Shown: positions 17,664 through 26,403 of the stretch, in pieces
Position numbering within the stretch: the first letter of the stretch is position 1
How the letters are laid out: every line of letters begins with the position of its first letter
The notes under the pieces: model-generated
What the model was told of the DNA's origin: nothing
The model's database searches: none
The model's input: only the letters and a program-made list of their open reading frames with translations
Translations under genes and position numbers: made by a program
Assembly: GCF_027853915.1 (NCBI RefSeq)
Contig: NZ_JAQGLA010000013.1
Coordinates: 1 to 64,000 of the forward strand
From: Saccharopolyspora oryzae
Lineage (GTDB): Bacteria; Actinomycetota; Actinomycetes; Mycobacteriales; Pseudonocardiaceae
Direction of reading: 5' to 3'
DNA length: 64,000 bases

Positions 17664-19045
17664 CGAACAACGCCCTGCCTCTCGGCGCTGACCTGCGCGG
17701 CTGGCTGGACCACCTGCAGGCGACCGGACGTCTCTCCGCAGCAAGGCCAGGAGTGGACCTCCGGTTCGAGCTGCCCGGCATCGCCCACCGGCTCGATGGC
17801 GACCGCGCGGTGCTCTTCGGAAAGCCCGGCGGGAAGAAGATCACCGTCGTGTCCGGGCTGCTGTCACGCCGCGAATGGATGGCAGAAGCCCTCGGGGTCG
17901 CCGAGGCCGAACTCATCGACCGCTTCCAGCAGGCCTGCGAAAACCCCGTTCCGTGGACCGAGGTCGAGCACGCCCCGTGCCAGGAAGAGGTGTTCCGCGA
18001 GGTCGATCTCGGCTCGCTGCCCGTTCCCACGCACAACGAGCACGACCACGGCCCGTACATCACCGCAGGACTGCTCATCGCTCGCAATCCGGCGACCGGA
18101 CTCCAGAACGTCTCCATCCACCGCCTGCAGGTCAGCGGGCCGGACCGGCTCGGGGTCCTCCTGCTGCCCAGGCACACGGCCGCGTTCTTCGGACAGGCCG
18201 AAGCGGCTGGAGCGGACCTGGAGGTGGCGATCGCCATCGGCGTCGACCCGCTCACCTTGATGTCCTCGCAAGCGGCGGTACCGATCGACCACGACGAACT
18301 GGAGATCGCCGGAGCGCTGCGCGGCAGCCCGCTGCCGGTCACCAAGGCAGTCACCAACGAGGTCCGGGTTCCTGCCGACGCGGAGATCGTGCTGGAAGGC
18401 AGGCTGCTCGCCGATGTCCGGGAGCCGGAGGGGCCGTTCGGCGAATTCCCCCAGTACTACGGTCCTCGTGCCGACCGCCACGTGGTGCGCATCGACGCGA
18501 TGACGCATCGCCGAGACCCGATCTACCACACCATCGTCGGCGGCGGGTTGGAACACCTGCTGCTGGGGTGCATTCCGCGTGAAGGCTCCTTCCTGGCGCA
18601 TCTGAGGCAGAACTTCCAATGCGTTCGGGCTGTGCACCTGCCGCGCGGCGGTGTGTGCCGCTACCACCTCTACGTGCAGGTCCGCGATCCCGACCCCGGC
18701 GAGGTGAAGAACCTGATCCTCGCGGCGCTGGGCGCGCACTACGACATCAAGCACGTGACGGTGGTCGACTCCGATGTGGACCTCTTCGACCCCCACGAGG
18801 TGGAGTGGGCCGTTGCCACCCGCTTCCAGGCCGACCGCGATCTGGTGCTCGTCGGAGGTGCGCAGGGATCCCGACTCGATCCGTCCACAACGGACGGTGT
18901 TGGAGCGAAGATGGGACTCGACGCGACGATTCCGCCCGTGGACGACGAAGACCGGTTCACCCGGATCCGCGTGCCGGGGGCCGAGGAGATCGACCTGGAA
19001 CGCGCAGTGACGTCCGCGCCGGCGAACTGGCGCTCCGCACCCTGA
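17660..19045 (+). CDS. UbiD family decarboxylase (HmfF-like)
   Basis: 461-residue UbiD-family enzyme, which uses prenylated FMN to (de)carboxylate unsaturated or aromatic acids. Seen: NVSIHRLQVSG carrying the active-site Arg, and EPEGPFGEFPQYYG carrying the Glu-x4-Glu pair of the E-R-E active site; family blocks TKAVTNEVRVPADAEIVLEG and the C-terminal DVDLFDPHEVEWA are also present. Cofactor partner UbiX is at 5674. In furan clusters HmfF decarboxylates 2,5-furandicarboxylate to 2-furoate, which the HmfD-like ligase then activates. That fits the whole operon; other aromatic acids cannot be excluded. Confidence 0.88.
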   Translation: MTNNALPLGADLRGWLDHLQATGRLSAARPGVDLRFELPGIAHRLDGDRAVLFGKPGGKKITVVSGLLSRREWMAEALGVAEAELIDRFQQACENPVPWTEVEHAPCQEEVFREVDLGSLPVPTHNEHDHGPYITAGLLIARNPATGLQNVSIHRLQVSGPDRLGVLLLPRHTAAFFGQAEAAGADLEVAIAIGVDPLTLMSSQAAVPIDHDELEIAGALRGSPLPVTKAVTNEVRVPADAEIVLEGRLLADVREPEGPFGEFPQYYGPRADRHVVRIDAMTHRRDPIYHTIVGGGLEHLLLGCIPREGSFLAHLRQNFQCVRAVHLPRGGVCRYHLYVQVRDPDPGEVKNLILAALGAHYDIKHVTVVDSDVDLFDPHEVEWAVATRFQADRDLVLVGGAQGSRLDPSTTDGVGAKMGLDATIPPVDDEDRFTRIRVPGAEEIDLERAVTSAPANWRSAP

Positions 19046-19113
19046 CCCGCGCCGGGGCCGCCCGAACTTCTCACCGCAACACCACACCAACAGACCTCAA
19101 CGAGGAGGTGGAC

Positions 19114-20454
19114 ATGTCCACGACGAACACGGGACTGTCCAGAAGAGCCACGCTGTACGCGAGTTTCGCCTCGGTAGCGGGGTGGGCGTTCGACCTGTTC
19201 GATCTGTTCATCCTGCTCTACGTCGCCAGCACCGTCGGCGATCTGATCTTCCCGGTGGCGAGCCCGACCTTGAGCCTGGCCGCGGTTTATGCCTCGTTCG
19301 CCGTGAGCGTGCTGCTCCGGCCGGCCGGAGCAGCGATCTTCGGAGCGGTCGCCGATCGCAACGGACGCAAGCAGACGATGGTCATCGTGCTGGCCGGCGT
19401 GGGGTTGTCCACCGCCGCGATGGGAGCCGTGCCGACCTACGCCGCCGCCGGTATCGCCGCACCGCTGCTGTTCCTGGCGCTGCGCCTGGTGCAGGGCGTG
19501 TTCGTCGGTGGCGTCGTCGCGGCGACGCACACCCTGGGCACCGAAAGCGTCGGGCAGCGCTGGCGAGGACTGATGTCCGGGCTGATCGGTGGCGGCGGCG
19601 CGGGTATCGGTGCGGCCCTGGCCAGCGGCGTCTTCATCCTGGTCAGCGCGATCTTCCCGGGCGAGCAGTTCAACGTCTGGGGGTGGCGCGTCATGTTCTT
19701 CACCGGGCTCATGGCAGCGTTGATCAGCTTCTTCGTGCTGCGCGGGGTCGAGGAATCGCCGCTGTGGAAAGCGCATCAGAAGGCTCCCGGTCCGAAGACG
19801 CGCCTCACCGACCTGGCCCGTGGCGGCAGGGGAGGGCTGCTCGTGCTGAACCTGGTGCTGGTCTCCGGCGCCGGTTCGCAGTACTACTTGACCTCCGGTT
19901 TCCTCCCGACGCTGCTGGGCAAGGTCAGCGGTGTCGCCCAGAGCGCTCAGGGCACGATCCTGCTGGTCTCGAGTCTGGGCGTGATCGTTGCCGCGGTTGC
20001 GGCGGGAGAGCTCAGCGAGCACTTCGGTCGCCGACGCACGATGCTGGTGATCGGCTCGTTCAACCTCGTCGCTCTGCCCTTGCTGGTGTGGCTGATCACG
20101 AGCACCGATCCGGCGAACACCGGCCTGATCATGTTCTACGCATCGGCCCTGGCCTTCTTCGCCAACGCCGCCTACGCCCCGGTCCTGGTGTTCCTCAACG
20201 AACGCTATCCGACGGCGCTGCGAGGACGGGGAACCGCGATCTGCTGGAACCTCGGCTTCATGATCGGTGGTTTGATGCCGAGCTTCGTCAACCTCGCCAG
20301 TCCGGAGCTGGCTGACGTGCCCGGTCGACTCATGGTGTTCCTGTTCGCGATGGTCCTGGTCTTCATCGTCGCGGGAGCGCTGAGCCCGGAGACTCGTGGC
20401 GCGATGAACGCTGAGGAGACCGGGCGACGAGTGGTGCAGCCCGCGGTTGAATGA
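19114..20454 (+). CDS. MFS transporter (metabolite:H+ symporter type)
   Basis: 446-residue 12-helix major facilitator. Seen: GWAFDLFDLFILLYV in helix 1 with acidic residues, the loop 2-3 motif GAVADRNGRKQTM, RLVQGVFVGGV in helix 4, and WGWRVMFFTGL before the central loop, all typical of aromatic-acid/sialate-type carriers. ATG 19114 has GAGGAGG five bases upstream. It is the last intact gene of the UbiD operon, giving a second uptake system besides the SSS permease. Confidence 0.88.
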   Translation: MSTTNTGLSRRATLYASFASVAGWAFDLFDLFILLYVASTVGDLIFPVASPTLSLAAVYASFAVSVLLRPAGAAIFGAVADRNGRKQTMVIVLAGVGLSTAAMGAVPTYAAAGIAAPLLFLALRLVQGVFVGGVVAATHTLGTESVGQRWRGLMSGLIGGGGAGIGAALASGVFILVSAIFPGEQFNVWGWRVMFFTGLMAALISFFVLRGVEESPLWKAHQKAPGPKTRLTDLARGGRGGLLVLNLVLVSGAGSQYYLTSGFLPTLLGKVSGVAQSAQGTILLVSSLGVIVAAVAAGELSEHFGRRRTMLVIGSFNLVALPLLVWLITSTDPANTGLIMFYASALAFFANAAYAPVLVFLNERYPTALRGRGTAICWNLGFMIGGLMPSFVNLASPELADVPGRLMVFLFAMVLVFIVAGALSPETRGAMNAEETGRRVVQPAVE

Positions 20455-20479
20455 GAGTTCCCTGGTCGTCGCACGCAAG

Positions 20480-21128
20480 ACGGGCGGTCCCAGCGCTGCT
20501 GGGGCTGCCTGTGCTTGCTTGATCGCGATCGAGATCAGTTTGCGGCGGCGGGTGTTGCCCAGGCCGATCGGGTCGCCGCACGGGCCGGGAGTTCCAGCAC
20601 CGCGGCGTGGGTGACGCGAGGTCCCAGGGCGCTTTCGAGGGCCGGGTGGATGCCGGTGAGCAGGCCCCGGATGCGGTTGCTGATCCGGGTGGCCTCGGTG
20701 GCCAGGTCGTCATCGAAGCCGACCAGCACGCCGAGTTCGGCCAACGTGTCGTCGCCGGCGTCGACCTGCCGCAATGTGTGGGGCAGGGTTCGTGCGGCAT
20801 CAGCGATCACGAAGGCATCGCGGGCGTCGGTTTTGGCGTTGCCCGGGTAAAGATCGGCGATGCGGCGCATGGCCAGCCCGGGCAGATAGGCGACCTGGTG
20901 CCCGCAGGCGCGGGCAACCGCTACCGGCAGAGCGCCGATAGTGGCCGGTTGACCACTACCACCAGCAGTGGTCCGTGGGCGGCGAGTGTGTCGAACAGGG
21001 CCCGCAGCTTCGGTTCGCTGTTGGGCAACGGCCCGTCATGCAGCCGTTTGCCAGCCGGGTCCAGGCCCACGGCATGGTGCTCGCCCGTGCCGACATCGAG
21101 ACCGAGAAACCGGTTGTGGATCTTGGCG
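20480..21128 (-). pseudogene. IS110-family transposase remnant, frameshifted
   Basis: Reading minus, the N-terminal DEDD-domain start RFLGLDVGTGEHHAVGLDPAG is encoded near 21118-21050, runs to about 20960 and then shifts frame (a short deletion in the region that should read DQPATIGALPVAV). The next frame carries LPGLAMRRIADLYPGN and KTDARDAFVIADAARTLPHTLR, the second acidic block of IS110 transposases. A further shift near 20535 is followed by GLGNTRRRKLISIAIKQA in the third frame, and the C-terminal serine domain is missing. No intact start codon or IS ends could be recognised. Its 5' end abuts the truncated enolase-superfamily gene. Confidence 0.75.
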
Positions 21129-21782
21129 ATCGAGGAGGTCGTGGACCGCGCGGCCGAATCGGTGGCGGGCGGTATCAAGATCAAGGTCGGTCACCCGGAC
21201 CACGCCACCGACCTGGCGCGGGTGAGCGCGGTGCGGGAGAAGATCGGTGACCGCGTGGCCCTGATGGTCGATGCCAACCAGCAGCGGGGCCGGTCCACCG
21301 CGCGCCGCATGTGCCGTGCCCTGGAGCCGCTGGACCTGGTCTGGATCGAAGAACCGCTGGACGCCTACGACTTCGCGGGCCACGCGGTGCTCGCCTCGAC
21401 CTTCGACACCTCGATCGCCACCGGCGAGATGCTGACCAGCGCGGCCGAGCATGCCGAGCTCATCCGCGCCGGTGGCGCCGACGTCGTGCAACCCGACGCG
21501 CCGCGCGTTGGCGGCATCACCCGGTTCCTCAAGGTGATGGCGCTGGCCGACAGCCAGCACCTGCAGCTCGCACCGCACTTCGCGATGGAGATCCACGTGC
21601 ACCTCGCCGCGGCGTACGCGCGAACCGTGGGTCGAGCACTTCGAATGGCTCGACCCGCTGTTCAGCGAACACCTGGAGATCTCCGGTGGCCCATGCACAT
21701 CTCGCTGCGCCCCGGTCTCGGCGTCACGATCAGCGATCGGGCCCGCGCGTGGACCGTCGCGGAGCGCGAAGTGCGCGCGTGA
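21129..21782 (+). pseudogene. Truncated, frame-damaged mandelate racemase/muconate lactonizing enzyme
   Basis: C-terminal ~215 residues of an enolase-superfamily (MR/MLE) protein. Seen: GGIKIKVGHPDHATDL with the KxK base, LMVDANQQ (first metal Asp), WIEEPLDAYD (second metal ligand), ATGEMLTSAAEH (third), and QPDAPRVGGITRF with LAPHFAMEIHVHLAAAYA. The N-terminal capping domain (~150 residues) is gone, replaced by IS110 sequence. Between ~21620 and ~21690 the long open frame is not the ancestral one: the +1 alternative frame reads EPWVEHFEWLDPLFSEHLEI, the expected sequence, before the original frame resumes at MHISLRPGLGVTISD. Two small deletions that add to three bases explain this. Not functional as read. 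Confidence 0.75.
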
Positions 21783-21785
21783 GCG

Positions 21786-22805
21786 TCAGCGGCGCCGGGT
21801 CGATCCGCGCAGGCGCAGGTTGGGGGAGAGGACGAGGGGTTCGGCGGGGGTTTCGGCCCCGGCGAGCCTGGCCAGCATGAGTTCCACCGCCTGCTCGGCG
21901 AGTCCTTCGTGGTTGAGGTCCATCGCGGTGATCGGCGGGGTGGCGGCTCGCGAGTGCTCGGAATCGGTCAGCGCGGCGATCATCAGGTCCTCCGGCACGC
22001 GAATTCCCCGCTGCGCGGCGACTTTCGCGGCGAGCGCGGCGAAGTCGCTGGTCGCGACCACCACCGCATCGGGGCGCTCGGGGCTGTCCAGGACCGAGCG
22101 GATCATCGCCTCCGCGTCGTCGACGTCGAGTCCTTCGCTGAGCAGGTCGGTGCGCGCGGTGCGGTCGTGCTGCCGGGACCAGTCGAGGTAGGTCTCCCGG
22201 GTACGCCGGTTCCAGGCGTTCTCCTCGGTTCCGGTCAGCAGCGCGATGTCACGTGCGCCCTGCTCGCGGAGGTGGTCCAGCAGCCTGGAGACGACCGCGG
22301 TGTAGTCCAGCCGGACCGCCCAGGTGAACTCGGGCCGTTCCGGGTCCTCCTCGATGGTGATCACCGGGACGTCGCGGCGGAGCAGCTCGGTCAGCACCTC
22401 GTCGGCGCCGTAGGGGTGGGCGACGATGCAGCCGTCCATCGGCACGCTGGCCACCGACGGATCGTGCAGGTCGGGCACGTGGATCAGCCCGACCTTGCGG
22501 CGCAGCATCTCGGTGGCGACCGAGCCCACCAGCCGGTTGAACGTCTCGGCGCGGTCCGGGGTTCCGGTGAGGGCGAAGCGGGGGCGCAGGATCAGGCCGA
22601 TGATGCCGGAGCGCCCGGTGCGCAGCGACCGGGCGCTGGGGTTCGGGTCGTAGCCGAGTTCGGTGGCCGCGCGGAAGATGCGTTCCCGGGTGGCCTCGGA
22701 GATCGGCCTGCTGCCGGAGAACGCGTGCGAGACGGTGCTGATCGACACCTGGGCGCGTTCGGCGACGTCGCGAATCGTGGCGCGTCTGGCCGTCCTGCTC
22801 TCCAA
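21786..22805 (-). CDS. LacI family transcriptional regulator
   Basis: About 339 residues from TTG 22805 (an in-frame GTG at 22916 would add a 37-residue non-family extension). Seen: LacI HTH and hinge (TIRDVAERAQVSISTVSHAFSG, ATRERIFRAATELGYDPN, SARSLRTGRSGIIGLI) and a periplasmic-binding-protein core ending IAALTDSEHSRAATPPITAMD. Divergent from the MFS/hyuAB operon with a perfect 18-bp LacI-type palindrome in the gap, so it is the likely repressor of that operon. Effector is unknown but presumably the MFS/HyuAB substrate. Confidence 0.9.
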   Translation of the reverse strand: MESRTARRATIRDVAERAQVSISTVSHAFSGSRPISEATRERIFRAATELGYDPNPSARSLRTGRSGIIGLILRPRFALTGTPDRAETFNRLVGSVATEMLRRKVGLIHVPDLHDPSVASVPMDGCIVAHPYGADEVLTELLRRDVPVITIEEDPERPEFTWAVRLDYTAVVSRLLDHLREQGARDIALLTGTEENAWNRRTRETYLDWSRQHDRTARTDLLSEGLDVDDAEAMIRSVLDSPERPDAVVVATSDFAALAAKVAAQRGIRVPEDLMIAALTDSEHSRAATPPITAMDLNHEGLAEQAVELMLARLAGAETPAEPLVLSPNLRLRGSTRRR

Positions 22806-22947
22806 CGGCGGTTCGCCCCCTTCGCCTCGCCCGCTCGGTTCGCCCAGTATCCCGCACCGGTGCGCGGCGGTGCGCTCCCGGCGCCGCCGGACGAATTCGG
22901 GCTCCGCTCTTGACACCGATCGGCCGCGAGCGTTCGATGTGGCAAAT

Positions 22948-22965
22948 CATCAAAACGTTTTGATG
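22948..22965. promoter_or_regulatory. LacI-type operator, perfect 18-bp palindrome
   Basis: CATCAAAACGTTTTGATG is its own reverse complement and has the central CG typical of LacI/PurR-family operators. It ends three bases before the GGAGG ribosome-binding site of the MFS gene (start 22978), so a bound repressor would block the promoter or early elongation of that operon. Confidence 0.8.
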
Positions 22966-22977
22966 TACGGAGGCGTG

Positions 22978-24318
22978 ATGACTTCCGCAGATTCGGGACG
23001 GGCCGACGTCGGTCGGTCCACCGCGCTCAGATCCGTCGGCCAGGTATTCGACGAGATGCCCATCAGCCGGGCCCAGATCGTCGCCGGTTCGGTGCTGTTC
23101 ATGGCCTTCGTCGTCGAGGCGTGGGAGCAGGTCGGCCTGGTCTACGTCTCCGACGGCATCAGCGCGGAGTTCGGCGTCAGCGACGCGCAGCTCGGCTGGG
23201 CGCTGTCGGCCGTGGCCTTCGGCATGGTGCCGGGCTCGCTGATGTGGGGCGGATTCATCGACCGGCTGGGTCGCCGCAAGGTCGCGGTGTACAGCCTGCT
23301 GCTCTACGCGGCGCTGGCGCTGCTCGCGGCGCTGTCCCCGGTGTTCTGGGCCTTCCTGGCGCTGCGCTTCCTGTCCGGGGTCGCCTTCGCCGGCGTCTAC
23401 ACCGTGACCTTCCCGTACTTCCTGGAGCTGCTGCCGACCAGGTGGCGCGGGCAGGGCGCGGTCGCCCTGTCGATCGGCTTCCCGGTCGGCACGCTGCTGT
23501 GCATCGGGGTCAGCCAGACGCTCGGCGTGGTGAGCTGGCGCGCGGTGGCGATCGTGGCCGCGCTCGCCGGGCTCTGGGCCTTCGCCATCCTGCGCTGGGT
23601 GCCCGAATCCCCGTACTGGCTGGCCAAGCGGGAGCGGCACGCCGAGGCCGCGCAGGTGCTGCGCCGACTGGGCGGTACGGTGCCCGCGGACGCGCGGTTC
23701 GAGGTCGACCAGAGCGGGCAGACCGGCAACGTCCGGAGTCTGTTCGGCGCGGGGGTGCGACGCCGGTTCCTGCTGCTGCTCGTCGTCTCGTTCACCTTCA
23801 GCTGGGGCTACTGGGGATTGCAGACCTGGCTGCCGGTGCTGTTGCAGGGCAAGGGACTCAGCGTCTCGGACGCCCTGTGGTTCGTCGCGGTCACCCAGCT
23901 GGTCTCGGTGCCCGGCTACCTGCTCGCCGCGTGGTCGACCAGGCGCTTCGGCCGCAAGAAGGTCTTCCTGACGTTCGTGCTCGCCTCGGCCGGGGGTGCC
24001 GCGCTGTTCGGCTTCGCCACCGGGGAAACCCAGATGTACACCGGAAACCTGGTGCTGGCCTTCTTCTCGCTCGGGGCGTGGGGCATCTGGAACACCTGGT
24101 CCGGTGAGGTCCTGCCGACCGGGCTGCGCGGCGTCGGCTACTCGTTCTCCACGGCCGCGATCCTGCTGGCCAACACCATCTCGGTGCCGGTCATCGGCGC
24201 GCTGATGGACGGCGGTGTGGGGGCCTCGCTCACCGTCGGCTCGATCATGCTCGCCCTGATCATCGCCCTGCTGGCCGCGGTTCCGATCCAGGAGACCGAA
24301 GGCCGCGCGCTCGACTGA
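22978..24318 (+). CDS. MFS transporter
   Basis: 446-residue 12-helix carrier of the sugar/aromatic-acid porter type: WGGFIDRLGRRKVAVYS loop, VTFPYFLELLPTRWRGQG, WVPESPYWLAKR (sugar-porter-like PESPxWL), WSTRRFGRKKVF in the second half. ATG 22978 was chosen because GGAGG lies four bases upstream; an in-frame ATG at 22963 is inside the operator. It is followed 30 bases later by hyuA on the same strand, so it probably imports the hydantoinase/oxoprolinase substrate. Confidence 0.9.
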   Translation: MTSADSGRADVGRSTALRSVGQVFDEMPISRAQIVAGSVLFMAFVVEAWEQVGLVYVSDGISAEFGVSDAQLGWALSAVAFGMVPGSLMWGGFIDRLGRRKVAVYSLLLYAALALLAALSPVFWAFLALRFLSGVAFAGVYTVTFPYFLELLPTRWRGQGAVALSIGFPVGTLLCIGVSQTLGVVSWRAVAIVAALAGLWAFAILRWVPESPYWLAKRERHAEAAQVLRRLGGTVPADARFEVDQSGQTGNVRSLFGAGVRRRFLLLLVVSFTFSWGYWGLQTWLPVLLQGKGLSVSDALWFVAVTQLVSVPGYLLAAWSTRRFGRKKVFLTFVLASAGGAALFGFATGETQMYTGNLVLAFFSLGAWGIWNTWSGEVLPTGLRGVGYSFSTAAILLANTISVPVIGALMDGGVGASLTVGSIMLALIIALLAAVPIQETEGRALD

Positions 24319-24348
24319 CCGAATCTTTCCCAGCGGAGAGGATTTCCC

Positions 24349-26403
24349 ATGACATTCCGGGTCGCCATGGACATCGGCGGCACGTTCACCGACGTGGTCA
24401 CCTACGACGGGACCAACCGGCAGGTGCGCGCGGGCAAGGTCCTGACCACGCCCGACGACCTGGCGCGCGGGGTGTTCGAAGCGCTCGAAGGTTTCCAGAT
24501 CCCGTTCGACGAGATCGAGTTCTTCGTGCACGGCACCACGCAGGGCCTCAACGCGCTGCTCGAACGCCGCGGCGCGAACGTGCTGATCATGACCACGCGC
24601 GGGATCGGTGACGTCTACCAGATCGCCCGCGGCAACCGGGCGCGGCTGTTCGACCTGCACTACCGCAAGCCCGCGCCGCTGGTCGAGCGCAGCGCCATCG
24701 CCGAGGTCGGCGGCCGGTTCGACGCCGCGGGCAACGAGCTGGAGGAGCTGGACGAGGACGCGATCCGGCTGGTCGCCAAGCGGGTGCGCGCCGAGGGCTT
24801 CGACGCGGTGGCGGTGTGCTTCCTGTTCGCCTACCTCGACGGCGAGCACGAGCGGCGGGCCGGCCGGATCCTGCGCGAGGAGCTCGGCGACGAAGTGCTG
24901 GTCGTGCTCTCGCACGAGGTCGCCCCGGAGTGGCGCGAGTACGAGCGGACCTCCACCGCGGTGATGGAGGCCTACACCGGGCCGTCTGTGCACCGCTACC
25001 TGGACAAGATCGAAGCGCGCTTCACCGACAAGGGCCTGCACGTCCCGGTGCACGTGATGCAGTCCTCCGGCGGTCTGGTCAACGCCGACTTCGCCCGGCA
25101 GCACCCGCTGCAGACCCTGCTGTCCGGGCCGGTCGGCGGCACGATGGGCGGGGTCGCGGTCAGCAAGCTGCTGGACCGGCCGAACGTCATCTGCGTCGAC
25201 ATGGGCGGCACCTCGTTCGACGTCTCGTTGGTCATGGACCACGAGGCCGACGTCTCCCAGGACGGCAAGGCCGAAGGCTTCCCGCTGCTGATGCCGCTGG
25301 TCAACCTGCACACGATCGGCGCGGGCGGCGGATCGCTGGCCTACGCCGAGGGCAACGCGCTGCGCGTCGGCCCGGAGTCGGCGGGCGCCGTGCCCGGCCC
25401 GGCCTGCTACGGGCGCGGCGGCACCCGGGCCACGGTCACCGACGCCAACTGCGTGCTCGGCCGGGTCGACCCGAACTCGTTCGCGGGCGGCGGGATGAGC
25501 CTCGACCTGGACGCCGCGCAGCGCGCCGTCGCCGGTCTGGCCGACGAACTCGGCATGGACCCGGTCGAGCTGGCCTCCGGCATCTGCGACGTGGGCAACG
25601 CCAAGATGGCGCAGGCGATCCGCACGCTGACCGTCGAGCACGGCCGCGAACCCGGGCAGTTCGCGCTGCTGGCGTTCGGCGGTGCCGGGCCGATGCACGC
25701 GGCGTTCATCGCCCGGGAGATCGGCGTGACCGAGGTGGTCGTTCCCCGGTTCCCCGGCGCCTTCTCGGCCTGGGGCATGTTGGAGAGCGACGTCCGCCGC
25801 GACTTCACCATGCAGTTCTTCGCGACGAACGACAGCCTCGACACCCGAGCTCTGGCCACCGCTCTGGAAACGCTGCGCGGCCAAGCCGTCGAGGCATTGA
25901 CCGAGCAGGGCATCCGGGACGAGAACCGGTTCGTCACCCACGGCATCGACATGCGCTACGAGAGCCAGGACTACACGCTGACCGTGCCGATCCTGGACAC
26001 CGACGACGTGACCGGCAGCGATTTCGTCGAGGTCATCCAGCAGCGCTTCGCCGAGGCGCACCACAAGCGCTACGGGCATTCGACCCCGGGCGCGCCGGTC
26101 CAGTTCGTCACCATCCGCACCACCGGGCACGGCCGGGTCGACCGGGCTCCGACCGAAACCGGTGCCACCGCGGGAGAAGCGCTGGAGTCCACCGTCCGCG
26201 AGGTCGTGTTCGACGGCCGGGCGCTGCCCACCACGATCGTCGCGCGCTCCGCGTTGCCGGTCGGCGCGCGGCTCGCGGGACCGGCCATCGTGCACGAGGA
26301 GACCGCCACCACCGTCGTCCCGCCGGACGCGGAACTGCGGGTGGACGACAACGCGTTCCTGATCATCGACCTCGACGCGCAGCCCGGAACGGAGGACGCA
26401 TGA
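24349..26403 (+). CDS. Hydantoinase/oxoprolinase family protein, subunit A (HyuA)
   Basis: 684-residue ATP-dependent amidohydrolase/carboxylase subunit of the HyuA/acetophenone carboxylase/5-oxoprolinase family. Seen: MDIGGTFTDVV (actin-like phosphate 1 loop), FVHGTTQGLNALLERRGA, the PSGG/SGPVGGTMGG glycine-rich ATP motif, and IGAGGGSLAYA. Ends with an ATGA overlap onto hyuB, as is usual for this pair. Likely reactions are ATP-driven opening of a lactam/hydantoin ring or carboxylation of a ketone; sequence alone does not choose between them. Confidence 0.9.
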   Translation: MTFRVAMDIGGTFTDVVTYDGTNRQVRAGKVLTTPDDLARGVFEALEGFQIPFDEIEFFVHGTTQGLNALLERRGANVLIMTTRGIGDVYQIARGNRARLFDLHYRKPAPLVERSAIAEVGGRFDAAGNELEELDEDAIRLVAKRVRAEGFDAVAVCFLFAYLDGEHERRAGRILREELGDEVLVVLSHEVAPEWREYERTSTAVMEAYTGPSVHRYLDKIEARFTDKGLHVPVHVMQSSGGLVNADFARQHPLQTLLSGPVGGTMGGVAVSKLLDRPNVICVDMGGTSFDVSLVMDHEADVSQDGKAEGFPLLMPLVNLHTIGAGGGSLAYAEGNALRVGPESAGAVPGPACYGRGGTRATVTDANCVLGRVDPNSFAGGGMSLDLDAAQRAVAGLADELGMDPVELASGICDVGNAKMAQAIRTLTVEHGREPGQFALLAFGGAGPMHAAFIAREIGVTEVVVPRFPGAFSAWGMLESDVRRDFTMQFFATNDSLDTRALATALETLRGQAVEALTEQGIRDENRFVTHGIDMRYESQDYTLTVPILDTDDVTGSDFVEVIQQRFAEAHHKRYGHSTPGAPVQFVTIRTTGHGRVDRAPTETGATAGEALESTVREVVFDGRALPTTIVARSALPVGARLAGPAIVHEETATTVVPPDAELRVDDNAFLIIDLDAQPGTEDA

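Noticed and set aside
18739-20478. 579-codon minus-strand ORF opposite UbiD and MFS genes
   Set aside because: Same shadow pattern; the plus-strand genes have full motifs.
22249-26295. 1348-codon open frame on the minus strand
   Set aside because: It runs antisense to the LacI tail, MFS and hyuA genes, is dominated by low-complexity Arg/Gly/Asp/His, and is a shadow of GC-rich third positions.
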